Positions 19,531 to 31,108 of a stretch of 64,000 nucleotides of DNA are shown piece after piece (position 1 is the first letter of the stretch; every line of letters begins with the position of its first letter). The notes beneath the pieces are model-generated. The model did no database searches. It saw only the letters and a list, made by a program, of their open reading frames with translations, and was not told where the DNA came from. This DNA comes from a virus: positions 62,001 through 126,000 of the IMG/VR virus record IMGVR_UViG_3300035698_022190, one strand, 5' to 3'. Position numbers and translations under genes: made by a program.

Positions 19531-20661
19531 CTATTTAAAAGTTAATCCTACTCGTTTATAAATGTCAACTAAGTAATCTTCAATATCGTTTTGAAGTTTA
19601 ATAACATATTTTACATCTTTGCCACGACTCTTTAAACTAGTTTCATATGTATGAAGTTCTTCGCTAGCTTCTTTTAGCTTATTAGCCTTTTCAACTGCTT
19701 CTGTTGTTAAAGCAACAGTCTTTGGATCTAGATCCATAAAATCTTTATAGATATCAGTTGCGTCATCAAATAATTCATCCATCTTGTTTTTATCAGGATT
19801 AATTTTTGTGAGGATATGGCTATAAATAGTTTTCCTATGATCAGGGTCCGACCACAGACAGTGCTGTAAGATGTCAAAATCACTTTCTCCTACCGCATCT
19901 CTGCCATTGAAAAAAGCTTCAGCTTTTAAAATATTTCGAACGGTCATGTATGTTCTGTCCGACACATAAGTGCCGTCGTCATTAATCATTGTTCGCAGCT
20001 CAGCTAATAAATTTTTATCAGCCTCAGCAATTTTTATTTTTTTTACTGCCTTCTGTGCTTTACGCATTTCCGCTAAGGTTAACACCGCATCTTCTTGAAA
20101 TTCTGGAATTTCTAACATTTTTATAAAGTTAGCAGATTCTGCAATAGGTTGTGTATAAAATTTTATTACAAACCTATCAAGCATTGCTTCGAGATCGTCA
20201 CCTTCTTCGGGAAGCTCATTAGAAGCCCCTATCATTGCTAATAATGGAACCTTAATTGGCAGCCCATTATTGTAAAATATACGTTCGTTCATCATTGTTA
20301 ATAAGAAATTAGCAACCCCTGTGTTTCCTTTATATACTTCATCTACAAAGGCAAAGTCTGCTTGCGGCATCATATTATCTGTGTTTCTTATATACTGGTC
20401 GTTTTCTAAACCTTTTAATGAAAAAGGCCCTGCTAACTCCTCTGGGGTAGAGAAAGAATTTAGCATCCAACTAAAATATTTTGCACCAGTAATTAATTGA
20501 CTATAATAATCTACTAACATTGATTTGGCAATACCGGGACGACCTAGCAATAAAACGTTTGTTCCTGCGAGTATCCCTAAAGTTATACCATGTACTTCTT
20601 GGTCTCGCTCTATTAAATACTTATTTAGGGTGTTTTCCACTTGTTGGAATTTTTTATACAT
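19531..20661 (-). CDS. MoxR-family AAA+ ATPase
   Basis: 376 residues. Start at 20661 chosen because its ATG overlaps the preceding TAA (TAATG). Walker A GRPGIAKS near residue 38, Walker B FAFVDEV near 105, sensor region GASNELPEEGDDLEAMLDRF typical of MoxR. Partner of the VWA protein encoded downstream; such pairs act as chaperones in assembly or metal insertion. Confidence 0.85.
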   Translation of the reverse strand: MYKKFQQVENTLNKYLIERDQEVHGITLGILAGTNVLLLGRPGIAKSMLVDYYSQLITGAKYFSWMLNSFSTPEELAGPFSLKGLENDQYIRNTDNMMPQADFAFVDEVYKGNTGVANFLLTMMNERIFYNNGLPIKVPLLAMIGASNELPEEGDDLEAMLDRFVIKFYTQPIAESANFIKMLEIPEFQEDAVLTLAEMRKAQKAVKKIKIAEADKNLLAELRTMINDDGTYVSDRTYMTVRNILKAEAFFNGRDAVGESDFDILQHCLWSDPDHRKTIYSHILTKINPDKNKMDELFDDATDIYKDFMDLDPKTVALTTEAVEKANKLKEASEELHTYETSLKSRGKDVKYVIKLQNDIEDYLVDIYKRVGLTFK

Positions 20662-21041
20662 TAATACCTCGTTTGTAGGATTGGAAAGTGTATATTGACT
20701 TGTCTTCGTTTTTGACAGAAAATCCAATATCTGTGTTTTAAATCTCTGCTTGCTGTATGCTCTCTATCTTTGGTATGTGTCATCAAGCCCTCAATTGTAT
20801 CAAACTCATGTGGGTAGATGTTACACACATAGCTGGGTACAGTTGCGTGAATATCAGCAAAACCTAAATTAATGTGTGTAACTAAACCCAAAGTATTCTC
20901 ATGTATTGATAAAGTACAAGCTGAGATATGATCAGACGTGGAAGAATATGTAAGTATGCTATCTTCTTCAGACACTATCTTATGTTTTCGTATCCACGGT
21001 GTCTGTTTTATCTCCTTTATCAGTTTCTTTTTCGTTGTCAT
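20661..21041 (-). CDS. Hypothetical protein
   Basis: 126 residues from ATG 21041 (another ATG at 21053). Rich in His and beta-prone residues; no motif. Its TAA overlaps the MoxR ATG, so it is part of that operon. Confidence 0.5.
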   Translation of the reverse strand: MTTKKKLIKEIKQTPWIRKHKIVSEEDSILTYSSTSDHISACTLSIHENTLGLVTHINLGFADIHATVPSYVCNIYPHEFDTIEGLMTHTKDREHTASRDLKHRYWIFCQKRRQVNIHFPILQTRY

Positions 21042-21147
21042 TTTTCTGTTCATCAGTTCCTAAAGTCATTGTTAAAATAAGTTCCATAATACTATCAACT
21101 GCATTCCGCACTTGCTCTCTTATTTTATCTGCATTAGATTCTGCCAT
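20980..21147 (-). CDS. Small acidic protein
   Basis: 55 residues from MAESNADKIREQ, with a highly charged Asp/Lys/Thr tail. Overlaps the next gene by about 60 nt. Function unknown. Confidence 0.45.
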   Translation of the reverse strand: MAESNADKIREQVRNAVDSIMELILTMTLGTDEQKNDNEKETDKGDKTDTVDTKT

Positions 21148-21405
21148 TTTATTATCTTGATTTTTAATGTAGAGAAAAAACAACAAAAACGTTTTTTCTC
21201 ATAATACTATGGTTCATAAATAGACGTTATTTTTTCCCCGGTGTAATATATATACTATCGTTCATTTCTGTCCTTGATTTTCAGCGTTGAATGCCTTATA
21301 TTTAAATGAATAGAGTTCTTATAAGGTAATAGTATCCGGAATTGAAAACGTCTCTATTGGGACAAAATTCTTATACCTAAATTTAATAAAAAATAGTAGA
21401 GCTAA
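21148..21405. promoter_or_regulatory. Divergent promoter region
   Basis: 258 nt between the minus MoxR operon and the plus RNA polymerase gene. Minus-strand box GGTATAA at 21371-21377. Very AT-rich TATATA stretches near 21246-21256 may serve the plus strand. Confidence 0.5.
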
Positions 21406-24400
21406 ATGGCCAATAATTTACTTCGACATGATGCGCAGAATGCAGCAATTCAACGCGCACTAAAAAAATCTATACAAGAATCTTTCCCTATTGAATCCGG
21501 GGACAAAAAGCTAACGCTTACCAACATTCAAATCCCAAATACCCTTGAGAGTTGAGACTTTCCCAAACAAAAAGAATTTAAGCTAAATCGCAAAAGCTGG
21601 CAAGTCCCTATATATGCGGATATAAAAATTACTGACGTGAATGGTACCCGTATTATTAGTCAAAAGAAAAAGGCTAAAATAGGAAATATCCCCATCTTAA
21701 CAAATAGGTTTACTACAATTATTGATGGTAACGAGTATCAGACAACAAACCAGCTTCGTCGTAAATCTGGAATTTACTCTCATGTAAAACAAAATGGTGA
21801 GCTTGAGAGCGAATTTAATCTTGCCCAGGGTTTTAATTTCAAGATGCAATTAATTCCAACTACACAACTATTTGTGCTTATTTTGGGTAATCGTAAGTAT
21901 CGTTTATGGACCCTATTAAATGTTTTGGGCATGGATGATAAATCTATTGAAAAATTTTGAGGTAGATCTTTACTAGATATAAATAAAAAAGGTGCTTTAA
22001 ACACTGAAGTATCAGAAATGACTTCTATTTTTAAGAAGGTCTACAACAGAGAGCCGAAAGACTATAAAGAAGTATTAGCAAAGCTTAATGAATATTTTAA
22101 TATATATACAAAAGTAGATCCAGAAACCACAAAATTTACATTAGGAGAAAGTTTTGAGCATGTTACTGCCAAGACTCTTTTATCTGCTTCAAAAAAACTA
22201 TTAGCTATAAACAAAGGAACCGCAGAGCCAGATGAGCGTGACAACCTAATCTTTAAAAAACTCTATTCAGTTGAAGATCTGCTAGGTGCCCATTTTGAAA
22301 AACAAATTCCTGTTATTTCACGTAAACTGGCTCGGTCCTTATCACTAAAAGATAGCGTGGGAGAGATAATTAGTTCCAGCACTTTTGGTAAAACCGTTAA
22401 AGAATTCTTTACAACGGGCGATCTATCAGCCACACCACCACAAACAAACCCAGTAACTATTGTAGATGCTTGGCGCAAAACCACACCTATGGGTACGGGT
22501 GGTATACAAAGTCGACACTCCATTACAATGGAATCTCGTAATTTACAACCTACACATTTAGGGTATCTAGACTCATTGGCAACCCCTGAATCTGGACGTG
22601 TTGGTGTCACGGTGGGTCTAGCATCCGAAGTGGAAAAAGAGGGCAACGATATGACTACCCCGGTGTACACGCCGGCTGGTAAAGAAAAAAGATTAAAACC
22701 TCTAGAATTTTATAATGCCAAAGTAGGGTTTCCTGATCAATATAAATTTGAGGGAAAGGCTCTTATGCCTAAGAAAGGAAAAATTAAATCAATGTATAAG
22801 GGGGATCTTGTGGAGCTTGATTCTACCGAAATTGATTATTATCTTCGATCAGCTAAAACGATGTTCTCGTTTGCTACCAATTTAGTTCCCTTCATAGCTA
22901 ACACACAGGGTAATAGAACTTCCATGGGATCTAGAATGATGGTTCAAGCTATGTCCCTGGTCGATAGAGAGGTTCCTTTAGTACAAACTAAACGTTCTGA
23001 TGGTGAAACCTACGAAGATCTTTTAGGTAATTATTTAAACCCTGTTCTTGGTGTAAATGAAAAAGGTAAGCCTTATAAAACAGCTAAGGTAACTAAAATA
23101 GCCAATGACTACGTACATTTAGAAACCCCGGGTGGTATTAAATTAAAGCGTGGTTTATATAAAAATTTTCCACTGAACCAAGACGGTTTTTTAAATTCAA
23201 CTTCTTTAGTAAAAGTAGGAGACTCTGTCACTACTTATCAACCTTTAGCTGAGAATAATTATTCTCGTGGTAAAACACTTGCATTAGGTAAAAATTTAGT
23301 TGTAGCATATATGCCATACAAAGGATATAATTATGAGGATGGGGCCGTTATTACAGAATCTGCTGCCCAGAAATTATCGCACCAGATGATACATAAGGCC
23401 AACATCTTCTTTAGCCCTAAACTTACAAACTTTAATATTAAGAAATTCTTGGCCTGGTATCCAGACACTGTCAAGCAAGATAATTTAGCTAAACTGACGG
23501 AGGAAGGGCTTCCTAAAGTGGGCCAAATTTTTCAACCTGGGGAGTATTTGGCTGCCTATCTCGTTGAAAAAGATATGGATGATATAGATAGAGCTTTAAA
23601 AAAATTAGACAAACATACGTTCAGTCAATATGCTAAAAAACTTGTTGAATGGGATGAAGATGAGCCTGGGACAGTTATTGATGTAAAAAAAGTTGGACGA
23701 AATATAGACATATATATAAAAGCAGTTCATCCTTTTAAAGAAGGTGACAAACTTTCAGGAAGGTTCGGGAATAAAAATATTGTAACCAAAATTATTCCTG
23801 ACGATGTTGCCCCACATAGGAAAGATGGCACTCCTGTGGAAATTATGCTGAACCCACATGGGGTCCCATCACGTATGAATATTGGGCAGCTTCTAGAGAC
23901 AGCTGCTGGCAAAATCGCTGTAAAAACAGGTAAGCCTTATATCGTTGATAATTTTTCCGACCCTAATGACGATACATCAAATAGAGTATATGATGAGCTA
24001 AAAAAACACGGCCTTGAAGCAGATGAAAAATTAACAGATGGGACAACCGGAGAGGCTTTTGATAATAAAATTTTTGTAGGAAATCAATACTTCCTTAAGC
24101 TGCGCCACATTGTTAAAAAGAAACAAGGGGTCCATAGTTATGGTAGCTATGATGTAAATGAGCTTCCTGTTGGTAGAGGGGCGCAAAAGACAGGTACTAT
24201 GGAAACCTATGCTTATTTAGCACATGGAGCTAAAGCAAACTTAGCTGAAATGTCAACCGTTAAAGGACGCTCTAATGAAGAGTACTGGCGTAATCTTCAA
24301 CTAGGGTTGCCGCCCGTCCCGTCAAACAAAAATTTTATTTTTGATAAAATGTTAGCCCATTTAAAGGGGGCTGGTATTAATATTTCAAAGAAAGGAAATA

Positions 24401-27400
24401 AATTAAGAATTTTTCCTTTGTCAGATAAAGAAGCAATCAAAATGTCTAATGGCGAAATTAAGGATCCCGGAGCCTTTCTGGTAGGTAAGAATTTAGCTAC
24501 TAGAAAGAATGGACTATTTGATCCAGAAATTACTGGAGGCTTAGCAGGAACACATTGGTCACATATTAAATTAACAACAGCCATACCAAACCCAATGTAT
24601 TCAGACGCTATAATGAAGATATTAGATTTAACCGAAGCACAATTAAATGATACCATTGCTGGGAAATTTAAGGTTAATGGTAAAACAGGTGCTCCCGCCA
24701 TTGTTGCTGCTTTAAAAGAAGTAAATGTAAAAACAGAGATTACTAGCTTAAAGAAAGAATTAAAAACGGCTCCTCCTACAAATGTGAATAAACTAAACAA
24801 AAGAATTAGATATTTGCAGACTTTAGATGAGTTGAAATTAGGAGCTGTAGACGCATATACGATGAAAGTTGTGCCGGTATTACCGCCTGCATTTAGGCCC
24901 ATATATCCTTTACAGACGGGCGATCTAATGATCAGTGATTTAAATAAACATTATCGTGATATTGGTACAATTAATATTGCGTTGAAAGGAGCGAAGGAAG
25001 ATTTAAGTGCTTCGGAAATGGCGGAGGCTACAACCTCTCTTTATAATTCAGTAAAAGCTTTACAAGGTTTTATTGATCCAATAAATTATTCAAGTAAAAA
25101 ATACAAAGGTATTATAAAAGAATTGTCCGGTAAGCAAGCTCTAATTCAAGGGGCAGCTTGGGCAAAACGTCAAGACATTAGTGCACGGTCAACTATTACT
25201 GTGGAACCAAGTTTAGGTCTTAACCAACTAGGATTACCTACAGATATGGCCTATAAAATGTTTAAACCTTTTGTTATACAAGATTTAAAAACCCAGGGTT
25301 TAAAGGCCTCCACTGCTTTAAAAGAGTACCAAGATAAAACAAACTTGGCTTTTAACTCATTAAGGAACGTAGTAAAAAATAGACCTATAATTCTAAATCG
25401 AGCACCATCGCTCCATAAGCACTCTGTTCAAGCTTTTTGGCCCCAATTAATTACCGGCAAAGCTATCCAAATGAACCCTTTAATTATGAAAGGATTTAAT
25501 GCGGACTTTGATGGAGATACTATGTCAATTATGACACCCGTTAGTGCTTTAGCTGTAGAAGAAGCTAAGGGAATGCTCCCGAGTAAAATTCTTTTTAAAC
25601 ACGGAGATAATTCTCTTGTTCCTACAATAGACCAGGATTATTTATATGGTTTGCATGCGCTAAGCCAAGTTGAAAAAGTATCTGCCAAGAAATTTTCAAC
25701 TATAGCAGAAGCGAAAAAATCGGGAATTTCTTGAACGACACAATTTAAATTAAAAAATAAAAATATGACTATAGGTCAATACTATTTAAATGATAAATTG
25801 CCTCCATCTTTAAAGGACTTTTCCAGAATTCTCAATAAAAAGTCTGTGCGTGATATATTAACGAAGGTCGGAAAAGATCATAAGGGTTACTTTGTTGGGC
25901 TAATTAATTCTTGGAAAGATTTGGGCGGTTTCTATGCTTATAAAGTAGGGAATACCATATCATTAACTGATTTTGCAAACAGTAAGTCTTATCGTGACGA
26001 CATTATTAAGAAAGAAATGCCAGCTATTAATAAATTAAAAGGTAAGGCACGCATAGATGCTCTTAATCGCTTAACAAAAGATGTACAAAAAGCACAAGAC
26101 AAAACTTTTAAGGGCAAAAATAATATGTATAAAATGTTGATAGCTGGATCATTTTCAAAGCCTGATTCAGTGCGACAAATTTTATCTATGCCGGGTGTTT
26201 TAAATGACTTATACGGCAAACCGATTTCAATTCCTGTAACTAAAAGTTATGGAGAGGGTCTTGATTCAGCAGGCTATTTTACATCTTTATATGCGGTTCG
26301 AAGCGGAACTGTTGATAGATCAGTAAATACACAAGATACGGGGGCTTTAAATAAAACATTATTAAATGTGACCCGAAGGTTATTAATTACAACAGAAGAT
26401 TGTGCAACTCGAAAAGGTTTAGATCTTCCTGTGAATGGTAAAAACGTCTTAGATCGATTTATACTGGAAACAATTCCGGGAGTTGTAAAACGTAACCAAT
26501 TAGTAGATTCACAGACATTACTGAAATTAAAAGCAAAGGGAATAGTTACCGTAAAAGTTCGTAGCCCACTTACATGTGAAGCTGTCGAAGGCATTTGCCA
26601 ACATTGCTATGGTTTATTACCAAACGGTCAGTTACCTTCTGTAGGGACAAACGTTGGTGTGTTGGATGGACAAGCATTGACTGAGTCATTTACCCAGAAT
26701 GTTATGCGTACCTTCCACACCGGCGGTACTGCTCTAGGTGGGGGCGGGGTTACTGAGGGCTTCCCTCGAATGGAACAGTTATTAAAAGTTCCAGAAAAAC
26801 TTAGCCATAAAGCTACTTTAAGCACTGTTAAAGGAATAGTAAAAACTATTTCAAAGAATTTAACAGGTGGATATAACCTTCGTATTGAGGGATATGGTAC
26901 TATAAATGATAAAGATTTTGTTATTCCCCCAGGACGTTCCCCTATTGTAAGTATTGGGGACAAAGTAGAGCCTGGAGATCCATTAAGCGATGGCGTAATT
27001 AAGCCACAAGAATTGGGAGCTTTGACAACACACTTAGAGGCACAAAATTATCTTGTAGATGAAGCTTCTCAAGTAATGGGAGGAGGTTTCTTCCGTAAGA
27101 CATTTGAAACAGTTATTCGTGGTATCTCAGATAATGCTGTTGTGACTGAGGCTCCGGATAGAAGTGGTTTTTTACGTGGAGATAAAACAACAAAAAGCTA
27201 TATAGATAAATTAAATAGAGATCGAAAAAAAGAGAAATTAGAGCCCATTAAGTATAACTCATATTTTAAATCAATTGACACATTAAATACAGACTCAGAT
27301 GATTGGCTTACAAAAATAACTTCTAACAGAATCAAAGCCGCTCTAATGACAGGAGCAGCTAAAGGTCAATATGCAAACTTAAAGGGAAAAGACCCTATAC

Positions 27401-27465
27401 CCGCATATATCTACGGAGAAAACTTTGGTAAACAAATCATGCCAGATAAAGGAGAATTTTACTAA
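21406..27465 (+). CDS. Fused beta-beta' multisubunit-type RNA polymerase, UGA-recoded
   Basis: 2019 residues in one frame if TGA at 21553, 21958 and 25732 is Trp; the start ATG is 21406. Beta part: IGNIPILTN near residue 86, KGYNYEDGAVI near 638, GDKLSGRFGNKNIV near 780, NPHGVPSRMNIGQ near 823. Beta' part: catalytic NADFDGD at 1365-1371 (three Mg-binding Asp), NRAPSLHKHSVQAF just before, Cys pair CEAVEGICQHC near 1724, and trigger-loop VMRTFHTGGTALGG near 1767. Transcribes phage DNA. Fusion of both large subunits with no alpha or omega nearby. The following gene starts at the last base of its stop. Confidence 0.92.
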
Positions 27466-28673
27466 TGAGTAAATTTTTTAAGGAAGCAAAGAAGAAAAAG
27501 AAAAATACAAAGTTTAGAAAAGCTATGCAAAATATGGGTTTTGTAAATTCACTACAAGCTAGTCGAGTTAAATGGCCCAATGATTATGCTATGAAGGATA
27601 AGGATTTTACTGATGTTATTTTTGGAGCTTCTCCAGCCAATAATATGGCACAATCATTTATGCAGGGTAAAAAACTTGATACCCTGCAACTAAAAGAAAA
27701 AATTGAGTCTTTAATTAGTAAAGGACATGCCAAGCAAATTGGTACAAAACAAAAATATCTCTTAGTTGGGTACTTGTTTGAATATACATCAAGACGAGGT
27801 AAATTAGAAAGTATAAAAGGTATTCCAAAAGCAAACGTGAAAGGACTTGCTCAAGCTATTCGTAAGACAGAGAATAAATTAGAGCCTATCGATGGTACAG
27901 CGGGTATGACAACTATGGGACTTATTTTGGCTAATATTGGTATTGGTTTGTCTTTATCTGGTTTAAAAGAAGATAGTACAAGTCAAGGAATTCAGAGTTT
28001 TATTAGTACGGCTAAAAAAAGAAACAACATGCCTAATCTTGAATTAAAAATGATTGACAATCCTTTAGAAAGCCATTTTAACCCTAAAACGAATTATATA
28101 CAAACAGGTAGAATTAAAGGAATAGCTGCACATGAATTTGGGCACGCAATTAATTCTAAACGGTTCGGGCAAATCTTTGGTAAAAAACCAGGGGCCGCAA
28201 TTTCTGCTGGCCTATATCACGGGTTAGCTGATTATGTACCTATGGTGGGGCGCTCATTAGGCACACTTGGTATGGTTCCTATGTTACCCTTGGCAGTCGC
28301 CGCCCCATTAGCTATTTCGGATAAGCTGCAAAAAGCTATAAAAGGAAAAAGACGAAAAAGTATGCGTTATAGGGTAGGTAAATGGGTAGAAGACCATCCC
28401 GGAAGTTTGATGGGTGGTGCTATGATTCCTAAGCTAATAGAAGAAGGTAGTGCTACGGGAAGAGGTATGGCTGAAATTTTACGACAAACCCCCAAGCCAC
28501 AACAATTGGCCGCACTAAGAAAAGGTCTTGGTGCTACTGGTCCTGCTTTTCTAACCTATGCAACAATAGCTGGCATACCGGCAGTTGCAGGATGAGCTTT
28601 TGGTAAAAAACGTAAGATACAAAATAAATTAAAGACGCAGGAAAAGAACGAATTTCCTTTCAAAGTAAAATAA
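27465..28673 (+). CDS. Putative zincin metallopeptidase, UGA-recoded, MSKFFK-type N-terminus
   Basis: 402 residues; TGA at 28593 (AVAG-W-AFGKKRK) read as Trp, real stop TAA. GIAAHEFGHAINSK near residue 222 is an HExxH zinc motif. A glycine/alanine-rich hydrophobic segment (260-290) may touch membrane. N-terminus MSKFFKEAKKKKK is shared in type with the next three genes. Could be a virion-borne protease acting on host envelope during entry; this is inference. Confidence 0.6.
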
Positions 28674-30062
28674 ATGTCTAAATTTTTTAAAATTGCTTCG
28701 GAACTACAGCCACAACAAAAACGTGTGCTCAAAAAACTTGAGACTACCGATAGACTTTTGGTATATCATGGTTTAGGTTCTGGTAAAACTTTAACAGCTT
28801 TAAAAGCTAGTGAAAAGTTTAAAATGCCTATTACCGCTATAGGTCCGGCAGCTTTGAAAGAAAATTTTGGTAAAGAAAAAAGAAAGCATGGGGTAAAGGG
28901 CGCTCGTCCTAAATATTTTACTTATAGTAAACCTCCTAAAAATATCCCAGAAAAAAACATTGTTGTTTTTGATGAAGCACATCGCATGGGTAGAATGGAA
29001 TCTCAAAGATCCCATTATCCAGACAAATACAAAGGCGCTAAAACTCTTATGCTTACCGGAACACCTATCCGTAATGAACCTTCTGAATTAATTCCAATTA
29101 TGCGTGGGCTAGACATTAAAGTTCCACGCGATAAAAAGAAATTTGATGCTGGGTTCATAAAAGAAACTAAACAATACCCAGGTCTTTTTGCTAGAGTATT
29201 TAGAGGGGTAAAACCAGGTGTTATTAAACGAGGTAAAAATTTAGACATTTTAGAGAACGCTTTTAAGGGTAAGGTAGATTACCAGGGTTCAACGGAGAAA
29301 GGCCATCCTAGGGTCACTAGCGAGCGAATAACGACCGTTATGACCGATAAGCAGCGGGCAGCTTATAGAGTAGCTTTAAAAGGATCCGCTAATTTAAGAT
29401 ATAAAGTTAAACATGGCATATCACCAAGTAAAACTGAAGCACGCAATATGAATGCCTTCCTGACAGCTACAAGACAAATATCTAATAAACCTGGTAAATT
29501 TAATTTAAGTGCAACTTCTGCAGATGCCCCCAAGTTAAACAGAGCAATGAAAGAAATACAAGAACGATACACGAAAGACAAGAATTATAAGGGAGTTACT
29601 TATTCAGCTTTTCTTGCTCATGGTATAGACCCAATGGAAGATAGGCTTAAGAAATCTAAAATTCCATATGCCCGATTTACGGGAGAGACCTCAGATAAAG
29701 ATCGCAAAAGAATTATTAAAAGCTTTAATACCGGAAAAACTAAACATCTATTACTATCAGGAGCAGGCGGGGAAGGTTTAGATCTAAAAGGCACAAAACT
29801 ATTACAAGTTTTAGAGCCGCATTGGAATGATCCAACTATTCAACAGGTAAAGGGGCGCGTTAATCGCTATAAGTCCCATGCGCATCTTCCAAAAGGCGAA
29901 CGCAATGTCCGCATACAAACATTTATTAATAAACCACAAAAAACAAAGTTTTTTAGACGTCAGCATAAAGGAACAGATGAATATTTAGAGATGCTGTCAA
30001 AACAAAAAACACAACTTAACCAAGATTTTCTAAAAACATTACAGAGGGCATCAGATGGGTAA
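28674..30062 (+). CDS. SNF2/DEAD-like superfamily 2 helicase, MSKFFK-type N-terminus
   Basis: 462 residues. Motif I GLGSGKT at about 26, motif II DEAH near 102, motif III LTGTP near 125, motif V GAGGEGLDLKG and motif VI QQVKGRVNRYKSH near 400. ATP-driven translocase on DNA. Compact, without accessory domains. N-terminus MSKFFKIASEL matches its neighbours. Confidence 0.85.
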   Translation: MSKFFKIASELQPQQKRVLKKLETTDRLLVYHGLGSGKTLTALKASEKFKMPITAIGPAALKENFGKEKRKHGVKGARPKYFTYSKPPKNIPEKNIVVFDEAHRMGRMESQRSHYPDKYKGAKTLMLTGTPIRNEPSELIPIMRGLDIKVPRDKKKFDAGFIKETKQYPGLFARVFRGVKPGVIKRGKNLDILENAFKGKVDYQGSTEKGHPRVTSERITTVMTDKQRAAYRVALKGSANLRYKVKHGISPSKTEARNMNAFLTATRQISNKPGKFNLSATSADAPKLNRAMKEIQERYTKDKNYKGVTYSAFLAHGIDPMEDRLKKSKIPYARFTGETSDKDRKRIIKSFNTGKTKHLLLSGAGGEGLDLKGTKLLQVLEPHWNDPTIQQVKGRVNRYKSHAHLPKGERNVRIQTFINKPQKTKFFRRQHKGTDEYLEMLSKQKTQLNQDFLKTLQRASDG

Positions 30063-30564
30063 ATTTTTTAAAACAGCAGCAACTGCAAAGTTGATGCGTG
30101 AATATGCAAAAAGGTCTGGTATTACTATGAAAACAATACCGAGAAAACTTAATGATTGGGGATTATTTGAGGAAGGAAGTAAAGCAAAGTACCCTTGAAG
30201 AGATATGGGATTTAGTCGTTCTGACTCTACAAAAATATGGAACCAAATTGAAGGCACAGACGCCGCGCGACAGATAGCCCTGCTGCGTAAAAAACTACCG
30301 AAAGGGGTTCAAGTTCGTGGCTTGGGAGCAACCAAACGACCAAAGGGAAATGAAAACGCATCTTTCTTATTTAAAAAACCCGGCAAAAAAGCTGTGGAAT
30401 TTTTTCCGGCAACACACGGGAAGTCTTTTAAGCCTGTTGAAAAGTATATTGATAAAAAAGTTCCTGATTTGTGGTTTGATGTTGATCATGCATTTAGTCG
30501 AGCTTTTGTAGGAAGAAATTCTAAAGTGTTGCCAATAGGTTCAAAAAACAGAAAAACATATTAA
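30055..30564 (+). CDS. Hypothetical late protein, UGA-recoded, MGKFFK N-terminus
   Basis: 169 residues from ATG 30055 (overlaps the helicase stop). TGA at 30196 (KYP-W-RDMGFSRS) read as Trp. Basic, no family recognised. Starts MGKFFKTAATAK. Confidence 0.6.
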
Positions 30565-31064
30565 TGCCTTTATTTTTTAATACTGCAACCTATGTTATAA
30601 AAGAACGCCAGCATGAATTAAACGCTGAGGTACTTGATGGCCGTTTAGAGCTATTGCCAAACAACGAGCACGTCTATATTGTAGCACACCATCCTAACAA
30701 ACAATGGTCTTATAACATTGGCTGAATCGATGAAGGGCCATTATCTAAAATGTGAGAACAAGTAAATGCTTTGGGACATATGCAAAAAATCGATAAGCCA
30801 CATTTATATTATGAGGCTATTCCGAAAAGATTTTATAAAGCCTATCAAGAATTATTCAAATTTCAAGACTTGCAAATTGATAAGGATCCGAAAAAACCAA
30901 AGAAACTTGTAAATGATCCTAAGCCTAATATAATTGATATGACTGGCAAAAAACCAGTTGTAGCTCAACCAAGGGTGGAAAGAAGCTCAAATTCGGGGGA
31001 TCCTAAGCTACAATACCCTAACGAACGAGCCACATATACTTACAGGCCTCCCAGCAAAAGATAA
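30564..31064 (+). CDS. Hypothetical late protein, UGA-recoded, MPLFFN N-terminus
   Basis: 166 residues from ATG 30564 (TAATG overlap). TGA at 30723 and 30753 (NIG-W-IDEGPLSKM-W-EQV) read as Trp. Pro/Lys-rich C-terminal tail. No family recognised; last gene before the terminator. Confidence 0.6.
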
Positions 31065-31074
31065 TTTTTAAGTT

Positions 31075-31107
31075 AAAAAAAATGCGCCTGTTATAGACGC
31101 ATTTTTA
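31075..31107. terminator. Bidirectional terminator
   Basis: AAAAAAAATGCG ... CGCATTTTT inverted repeat between converging late and minus genes. Confidence 0.7.
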
Positions 31108-31108
31108 A

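Noticed and set aside
5-31064. TGA read as Gly (code of some candidate phyla)
   Set aside because: WDGxK and HPFW..GW contexts need Trp, and the anticodon loop and acceptor of the UCA tRNA resemble tRNA-Trp.
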